A DNA stretch of 44,476 nucleotides from an uncultured Bacteroidota bacterium (lineage in GTDB: Bacteria; Bacteroidota; Bacteroidia; Chitinophagales; Chitinophagaceae): contig CAILLK010000103.1 in the NCBI GenBank assembly GCA_903835005.1, forward strand, positions 1 to 44,476, given 5' to 3'. The translations under genes and the position numbers were made by a program. The notes under the pieces are model-generated. The model was not told the DNA's origin, ran no database searches, and saw nothing but the letters and a program-made list of their open reading frames with translations. Positions 39,881 to 44,476 of this stretch are shown here, piece after piece (positions within the stretch are counted from its first letter, which is position 1; the number at the start of each line of letters is the position of its first letter).

Positions 39881-40354
39881 ATGAACAAAATAATTAAATC
39901 CTACATCACTTTCTCCAGGTCGGGCAGGATGGCGCTGATCTGCCTTATGGTATTGCTTTTTATACTTATCATTACAAGGATGGTTATGTCGGGCTGGAAA
40001 CCTGCAAACGGGGATGCAATAAATGAACAAAAATTGGTAAATGCCTGGAAAAAATTCAAGCGCAGCCAGCCGGACAGGGCTGAAGATTCGACTTTTGAGG
40101 AACACAAGGATTTTCAGGATGTAATGGATAAGAACCCGGTTCCGATGAATGATATTGTGGACGTGAATACAGCAGATTCAGCTACTCTGGTTCGCTTTAA
40201 GGGGATAGGCCCGGTTACCGCTGAAAGGATTGTGTATTACCGCAAACAGCATGGCCGTTTCAGAAATATGGATGAGTTAAAAGCCCTTGGAAGTTTCTCT
40301 GATGCGACCTATGAATTATTGAAAAAGCATCTGGTAATTTATAATGAAAAATAG
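39881..40354 (+). CDS. ComEA-like helix-hairpin-helix membrane protein
   Basis: This 157-residue protein has one membrane helix near the N-terminus (ALICLMVLLFILIITRMVM) and a charged linker. A C-terminal helix-hairpin-helix domain follows: VDVNTADSATLVRFKGIGPV, then TAERIVYYRKQHGRF and MDELKALGSFSDATYELLKK. The domain is that of the ComEA DNA-binding family, used in DNA uptake. In Bacteroidota such proteins are often annotated only as helix-hairpin-helix proteins, and the role in competence here is inference. Confidence 0.85.
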   Translation: MNKIIKSYITFSRSGRMALICLMVLLFILIITRMVMSGWKPANGDAINEQKLVNAWKKFKRSQPDRAEDSTFEEHKDFQDVMDKNPVPMNDIVDVNTADSATLVRFKGIGPVTAERIVYYRKQHGRFRNMDELKALGSFSDATYELLKKHLVIYNEK

Positions 40355-40449
40355 AGTTGATATACTTATTGATTTTCTGTTATTGTTTTTCTTTAGTTAC
40401 CTTCAAAAAAAAGTCGTAAAATTGCCGCTTAATTTACTCCGCCGATAAT

Positions 40450-41592
40450 ATGAATTTTAGCCAGACCGATGCACAAGGCTCTATTGCAGAAATGATCCGT
40501 GATTTTGCCAATAAACATATCCGCCCGGATATGATGGAGTGGGATGAAACCCAAAAATTCCCTGTTGACCTGTTTCATAAAATGGGAGAGCTGGGCCTGA
40601 TGGGTGTGCTGGTTCCGGTGGAATATGGCGGTTCTGGTTTGTCGTATTTTGAGTATGTAACTGTGGTCAGTGAGATAGCTAAAGTATGCGGCTCAATTGG
40701 ATTATCGGTAGCTGCTCATAATTCATTATGCACAGGGCATATCCTGTACTTTGGTAATGAGGAACAGAAGAAAAAGTACCTGCCCAAACTGGCAACAGGT
40801 GAATGGCTGGGAGCATGGGGGTTAACCGAGGCCAATACCGGCAGCGACAGCGGCAATATGAACTGCACGGCTGTAAAAGATGGCGATGAATGGGTGCTGA
40901 ACGGGACAAAAAACTGGATCACCCATGGTATAAGCGGCAATGTAGCTGTGGTGCTGGCACGCACAGGCGAACGCCGTGCAAAAAATAACAGTACCGCTTT
41001 CATTATAGAGCGCGGTACTCCGGGCTTCAGGGCGGGTAAAAAAGAAAATAAACTGGGTATGCGCGCCAGTGAAACTGCCGAGCTGATCTTTGATAATTGC
41101 CGCATATCCGACAGCCAGCGGATGGGGCCTGCAGGTGATGGTTTTCACCAGGCTATGAAGGTGCTTGATGGTGGCAGGATATCTATTGCCGCACTGGCAT
41201 TAGGTATTGCAAAAGGCGCTTATGAAGCATCGCTTAAATACTCGAAAGAACGCCACCAGTTTGACCAGCCGATTTCCAATTTTCAGGCGATAGCTTTTAA
41301 ACTGGCGGATATGGCCACGCAGATTGAAGCATCGGAATTGCTGATCTACCAGGCATCTGACCTTAAGAACAAGGGCCTAAAAATGACCAAGGAATCGGCA
41401 ATGGCGAAGTACTATGCCTCGGAGGTTGCGGTGCGGGTTTCGACAGATGCGGTGCAGATATTTGGCGGTTATGGGTATACCAAGGATTTCCCGGTTGAAA
41501 AATACTACCGCGACAGTAAACTGTGCACTATAGGTGAGGGTACATCTGAAATACAGAAACTGGTTATATCCAGGGATATATTGAAAGATTAA
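40450..41592 (+). CDS. Acyl-CoA dehydrogenase
   Basis: This 380-residue FAD enzyme oxidises acyl-CoA to enoyl-CoA in fatty-acid or branched-chain breakdown. Typical segments are WGLTEANTGSDSGNMNCTAV (FAD and substrate loop), KLGMRASETAELIFDNCRI, and the catalytic-base region GEGTSEIQKLVISRDIL, whose Glu is in the EGT motif. Length and order match the short- or medium-chain family; chain-length preference cannot be told. A TAAAATTG box (40417-40424) lies 26 bases before the ATG. The next gene is gpsA. Confidence 0.95.
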   Translation: MNFSQTDAQGSIAEMIRDFANKHIRPDMMEWDETQKFPVDLFHKMGELGLMGVLVPVEYGGSGLSYFEYVTVVSEIAKVCGSIGLSVAAHNSLCTGHILYFGNEEQKKKYLPKLATGEWLGAWGLTEANTGSDSGNMNCTAVKDGDEWVLNGTKNWITHGISGNVAVVLARTGERRAKNNSTAFIIERGTPGFRAGKKENKLGMRASETAELIFDNCRISDSQRMGPAGDGFHQAMKVLDGGRISIAALALGIAKGAYEASLKYSKERHQFDQPISNFQAIAFKLADMATQIEASELLIYQASDLKNKGLKMTKESAMAKYYASEVAVRVSTDAVQIFGGYGYTKDFPVEKYYRDSKLCTIGEGTSEIQKLVISRDILKD

Positions 41593-41650
41593 GTTTTCAA
41601 TTGATTTTGTTTGAATATCCCTGTTCTATCGGGGGAGTGATCTTTAACTA

Positions 41651-42676
41651 TTGGAATTGGAAAAAAATCTGGGACAGATCGGGATTATCGGTAACGGGAG
41701 CTGGGGAACAGCACTGGCAAAAATACTGACCGATAACGGGCTGAAAATACACTGGTGGGTTCGCAACCAGGAAGCGGTTAACTTTTTGAAACAAAGGCAC
41801 CATAATCCACATTATCTTACTTCTGTACACTTTGTAGCAGACACTATACTGCCCACAACTGATCTGTCATTTGTGCTGAACCAATGCGATACGGTTATTA
41901 TTGCCGTGCCGTCGGCTTATGCACAGGGAGTAATAGAGCAGGTACCTGCCGGCCAGTGGCAGAACAAAAATATCATTTCGGCTATCAAGGGGATACTGCC
42001 TGATGCGCTGCTGCTGCTGAATGATTACCTCACAGAAAGGTTGAATTTTCCGCTGAAAAACTATATCTCTATTATGGGGCCATGCCATGCGGAAGAGGTG
42101 GCTGAGGAGCGGCTTTCTTATCTTACCTTTTCGGGGCTGGATGACGGACTGGCTGAGGCAGTAGCCCAAGCCTTCAACAATACCTACATCAATACCTCGT
42201 GCAACCATGACATATGGGGCGCTCAGTTTGCCGCAGTGCTCAAAAACATTTATGCTATTGGGGCTGGCATAGCAAGGGCGCTTGATTATGGCGATAACTT
42301 CCTGAGTGTATATATTACGAACTGCTACCGGGAGATGTATCATTTTCTTAAAGCGCATTTCGATAAGGTGCATCCGTCGAATGAGCAGCCTGATTTTCAT
42401 ACCAGCGCCTACCTGGGCGACCTTCTGGTGACCTGCTACTCGCTGCACAGCCGCAACCGCACCTTCGGAACTATGATAGGGAAGGGCTACAGTGTAAAGG
42501 CTACTATGCTGGAGATGAATATGGTGGCTGAGGGTTATTATGCTTCGAGAGGGATGCAGGCTATATCGAAACAGTTTTCGATAGATATACCAATTGCTAC
42601 CTATATTTATAAAATGCTGTGGGAGAATATGAATCCTTCGGATGGATTTATGGAACTGGAACAGTTATTATCATAA
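41651..42676 (+). CDS. gpsA: Glycerol-3-phosphate dehydrogenase [NAD(P)+]
   Basis: This 341-residue enzyme reduces dihydroxyacetone phosphate to sn-glycerol 3-phosphate for phospholipid synthesis. The NAD-binding motif is IGIIGNGSWGTALAKIL at the N-terminus. VIIAVPSAYAQGVIEQVP, ISAIKGILPD and the C-terminal helical AAVLKNIYAIGAGIARALDY carry the catalytic Lys and substrate-binding parts. The start is TTG at 41651; no ATG precedes the Rossmann motif. The gene ends at a strong terminator shared with the convergent gene. Confidence 0.95.
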   Translation: MELEKNLGQIGIIGNGSWGTALAKILTDNGLKIHWWVRNQEAVNFLKQRHHNPHYLTSVHFVADTILPTTDLSFVLNQCDTVIIAVPSAYAQGVIEQVPAGQWQNKNIISAIKGILPDALLLLNDYLTERLNFPLKNYISIMGPCHAEEVAEERLSYLTFSGLDDGLAEAVAQAFNNTYINTSCNHDIWGAQFAAVLKNIYAIGAGIARALDYGDNFLSVYITNCYREMYHFLKAHFDKVHPSNEQPDFHTSAYLGDLLVTCYSLHSRNRTFGTMIGKGYSVKATMLEMNMVAEGYYASRGMQAISKQFSIDIPIATYIYKMLWENMNPSDGFMELEQLLS

Positions 42677-42690
42677 TTCGTTAAGGTGTA

Positions 42691-42736
42691 AAATTTATAA
42701 AGGCTGGCACTCAAGAGCGCCAGCCTTTATAAATTT
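42691..42736. terminator. Long perfect bidirectional terminator hairpin
   Basis: AAATTTATAAAGGCTGGC (42691-42708) and GCCAGCCTTTATAAATTT (42719-42736) form a perfect 18-bp stem with a 10-base loop. It lies between the convergent gpsA and the His-rich gene, with AT-rich flanks on both sides. Confidence 0.9.
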
Positions 42737-42756
42737 ATAATAATTATATTCGTAAT

Positions 42757-43302
42757 TTAATGACGATCATCATGGTGCTCATCGCGCCTGTTGTCATGGT
42801 GCATTTCGCGGCCCTGATTGTCTTTGTGAATTTCCCAGTCGCGGCCATGATCGCGGGGCTGATCCCTGTGATCATGCATCCATGTTCTGTGTTCGGGATG
42901 GCCGGGGTTGGCGTAATACCTTGCATCGTGGCTGTCGCGGATAACTTCCTGATCGTGGCGGCCCCGGTAGCTCATGTATTGTTTGCGATACCTGTCGTGA
43001 TGCATCCACGGATTTGGCTCATTGATTACTGCTTTGTAGGCATGATACAAATCGAAACCGGCATAGCGCGGAGGGAGGCTGATATCTGTGATCCAGCGGC
43101 CGCCTTCATTCCAGGTGTATTCCCTTCGGGCAACGTTGTAGTACGCATCAATATCCGGAATATAGTAATATTCGGCATGGTCATAACCTGTAGGGCCCCA
43201 AACCGGTTGCAGGTGGATATTTACGCCAACTTCGACCTGGGCGTATGAAGGCAGCGTAAAGCCGCCGAGCAGCAGTGCAATAATGAGAATTTGTTTTTTC
43301 AT
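42757..43302 (-). CDS. Secreted His/Asp-rich protein
   Basis: This 181-residue protein has a signal peptide (MKKQILIIALLLGGFTLPSYA). The Tyr- and Trp-rich body (HAEYYYIPDIDAYYNVARRE, RRWITD-type segments, PPRYAGFDLYHAYKAV) leads into a C-terminal tail very rich in His, Asp, Arg and Gln (HRDQPRDHGRDWEIHKDNQG and on). The tail could bind metal ions, but that is only suggested by composition. I do not recognise a named family, although similar secreted proteins occur in other Bacteroidota. A TAGTTTG box lies about 27 bases upstream. Confidence 0.75.
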   Translation of the reverse strand: MKKQILIIALLLGGFTLPSYAQVEVGVNIHLQPVWGPTGYDHAEYYYIPDIDAYYNVARREYTWNEGGRWITDISLPPRYAGFDLYHAYKAVINEPNPWMHHDRYRKQYMSYRGRHDQEVIRDSHDARYYANPGHPEHRTWMHDHRDQPRDHGRDWEIHKDNQGREMHHDNRRDEHHDDRH

Positions 43303-43614
43303 AAAAACTGTTTGATCTAAAACTATGCCAAACTAAAATATTTTTTGTTAAAAAAGAAATAACTTGCTGATTATGGCATAAGATTTAATGAATTTTCCGG
43401 GCCACACCATTTATAAATGCAATTGACAGCAATAATCCGGCTTACTTCAGGGTTTTCTGGCGATAATGCCATGCAAAGAAACGATGTTTTGCACAAATAA
43501 TATTTCGCTCAGGCAGGGGTTCCGAATTAATGTTTAATTAACCGGGGGCTTCACTTCCGGCTGTTATATTTTGCTTCTTCAGAGGTGTTTTACTAATGGA
43601 ATTGTGTTTGGTTT
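43303..43614. other. Intergenic stretch between the His-rich gene and the OsmC-family gene
   Basis: Apart from the promoter-like TAGTTTG box of the His-rich gene (minus strand near 43335-43329), I see nothing here. No gene, RNA or repeat stands out. Confidence 0.45.
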
Positions 43615-44016
43615 TTACAGCCATATGAAGTTGATGGTGCGCTTGCAATCGGGGTGCAGGGTTTGGTGTACGGGGCATGTATTGGCAATGTGCATGAGCC
43701 TGCTTTTCTCCTGCTCGGAATACGGGCCGCTGGCAGGGAATGAGATATTAATCACAATCCCGCCTATGCGCCGGGGATCGGACACCATGATTTTTTCCAC
43801 TTCGCAAACGGCGCCGGTAATATTGATGGAGGGGGCAACGATGGCTATGGTGGTAACAATGCAGGAGGCCAGGGCCGTAGCTACAAGGTCGGTAGGGGAG
43901 AAGCGGTCGCCCTTGCCATGGTTATCGGTGGGTGCATCGGTTTCTATGCTGCTGCCCGACCGGAGGTGGGTAGCGGTAGTTCTGAGTTCGCCGTTATAAA
44001 CCACTTTTGATGTCAT
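43615..44016 (-). CDS. OsmC-family protein
   Basis: This 133-residue protein has the two family cysteines: Cys in DLVATALASCIVTT and Cys in NTCPVHQTLHPDC. OsmC/Ohr-type proteins are thiol peroxidases that reduce organic hydroperoxides. This sequence looks like the OsmC-like (YhfA-type) branch rather than Ohr. A TAACTTTG -7 box (minus strand 44038-44031) lies 15 bases before ATG 44016. Confidence 0.9.
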   Translation of the reverse strand: MTSKVVYNGELRTTATHLRSGSSIETDAPTDNHGKGDRFSPTDLVATALASCIVTTIAIVAPSINITGAVCEVEKIMVSDPRRIGGIVINISFPASGPYSEQEKSRLMHIANTCPVHQTLHPDCKRTINFIWL

Positions 44017-44030
44017 AAGAATTGTTTTTA

Positions 44031-44038
44031 CAAAGTTA
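44031..44038 (-). promoter_or_regulatory. -7 box of the OsmC-family gene
   Basis: TAACTTTG on the minus strand matches TAnnTTTG exactly, 15 bases before the ATG. Confidence 0.6.
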
Positions 44039-44104
44039 CGAAGCTATACCTCACATGGTGAAAAATAGTGCAAAATATATCTGCCACAAAGGCTTTTTGT
44101 TTGG

Positions 44105-44139
44105 TTATCCCATTGTCTCAAAAAAACGAAATGGGATAA
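44105..44139. repeat. 10-bp inverted repeat
   Basis: TTATCCCATT (44105-44114) and AATGGGATAA (44130-44139) are perfect arms with a 15-base A-rich loop. It is not linked to any gene end seen here, because the OsmC-family gene starts, rather than ends, nearby. Confidence 0.7.
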
Positions 44140-44240
44140 TGGTAAACGCTGAAACCATTGCTGGTGGCTGATATAAATTAATTTACGATTATCTCCTGTT
44201 ATCTCAATATCAATTAGGTAGAATAAAACGTCATAGAAAA

Positions 44241-44268
44241 ATCTCACGCAAAGGCGCGAAGACGCAAT
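44241..44268. repeat. Dispersed repeat, second copy
   Basis: TCTCACGCAAAGGCGCGAAG followed by ACGCAA matches the copy at 25990-26017 except for a few substitutions. Confidence 0.75.
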
Positions 44269-44397
44269 TTGCAAAGATCCTTTTTAAGACCGCAATTCCT
44301 ACTAATGCCGGATTCTACCAATTATCCATTTTGCCATCAATACATGCAATGCCTTCAGCATCGGCAAAACTCCTAGATTGGTTACTATAGACATTTA

Positions 44398-44412
44398 ATC
44401 CCTTCGGGATTA
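44398..44412. repeat. AATCCCTTCGGGATT palindrome near the window end
   Basis: AATCCC and GGGATT with a 3-base centre lie in a stretch (about 44290-44476) without a gene. This type of small palindrome followed by an A/T-rich tail is common in Bacteroidota spacers. Confidence 0.55.
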
Positions 44413-44476
44413 CTATCGTATCCATAATAATGAGCATCATAGAGCGTATTAAGCCATCGAACTCACGTTAACCTCG

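Noticed and set aside
42760..43248. A 162-codon plus-strand frame opposite the His-rich gene
   Set aside because: It is a shadow; the minus-strand gene has a signal peptide and a promoter-like box.

Overview
The window looks like a chromosomal segment of a member of the Bacteroidota, probably Chitinophagales or Sphingobacteriales. Four things point there: three secreted proteins with type IX secretion (T9SS) C-terminal sorting tails; promoter-like TAnnTTTG boxes before many genes, with almost no Shine-Dalgarno sequences; a Bacteroidota-style ECF sigma/FecR-like anti-sigma pair; and a LytS/LytTR two-component system whose sensor carries a periplasmic beta-propeller. Housekeeping genes (nadE, hisS, carA, gpsA, tRNA-Leu) are mixed with accessory DNA.

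Layout. 1-4.3 kb is an accessory island: an IS66-type transposase tail, a Panacea-domain (DUF4065) antitoxin with an uncharacterised partner, a DUF1737-like small protein, an intact IS1595-type transposase, and a HEPN (Apea-like) gene flanked by two small genes. 4.67-5.69 kb is a non-coding array of seven ~146-bp tandem repeats. 5.8-8.1 kb has an ECF sigma factor, an atypical anti-sigma factor and a DUF1573 protein. 8.2-16.6 kb has two secreted T9SS proteins (one with an L-type lectin domain) beside a divergent LytTR response regulator/sensor kinase pair. Both secreted genes carry the same paired direct repeat, with identical internal spacing, which resembles a LytTR-regulator binding site. 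16.7-21.3 kb has an NHL-repeat secreted protein, nadE, an EamA transporter and a lipoprotein.

21.7-25.9 kb is the hisS neighbourhood. Intact hisS is preceded, in window order, by a hisS internal fragment, a RelE-type toxin-antitoxin pair, a vapC relic, a hisS 3'-end relic and an intact vapBC-like pair. This reads as repeated insertion or duplication of toxin-antitoxin cassettes at the 3' end of hisS. 26-30 kb has a GreA-like protein, a membrane protein, a broken nucleotidyltransferase gene, tRNA-Leu(GAG), a threonine-dehydrogenase-like epimerase and carA. 30.4-39.7 kb is one gene for a 3098-residue T9SS surface protein with about 20 copies of an ~88-residue GGGxYC repeat. 39.9-44.5 kb has a ComEA-like helix-hairpin-helix protein, an acyl-CoA dehydrogenase, gpsA, a His-rich secreted protein, an OsmC-family protein and dispersed repeats.

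The most interesting signals are the LytTR-type paired sites upstream of the T9SS genes, the hisS/toxin-antitoxin duplication locus, the 146-bp repeat array and the Panacea pair with its unrecognised partner. All functional statements come from reading translated sequence and motifs; no database search was run.
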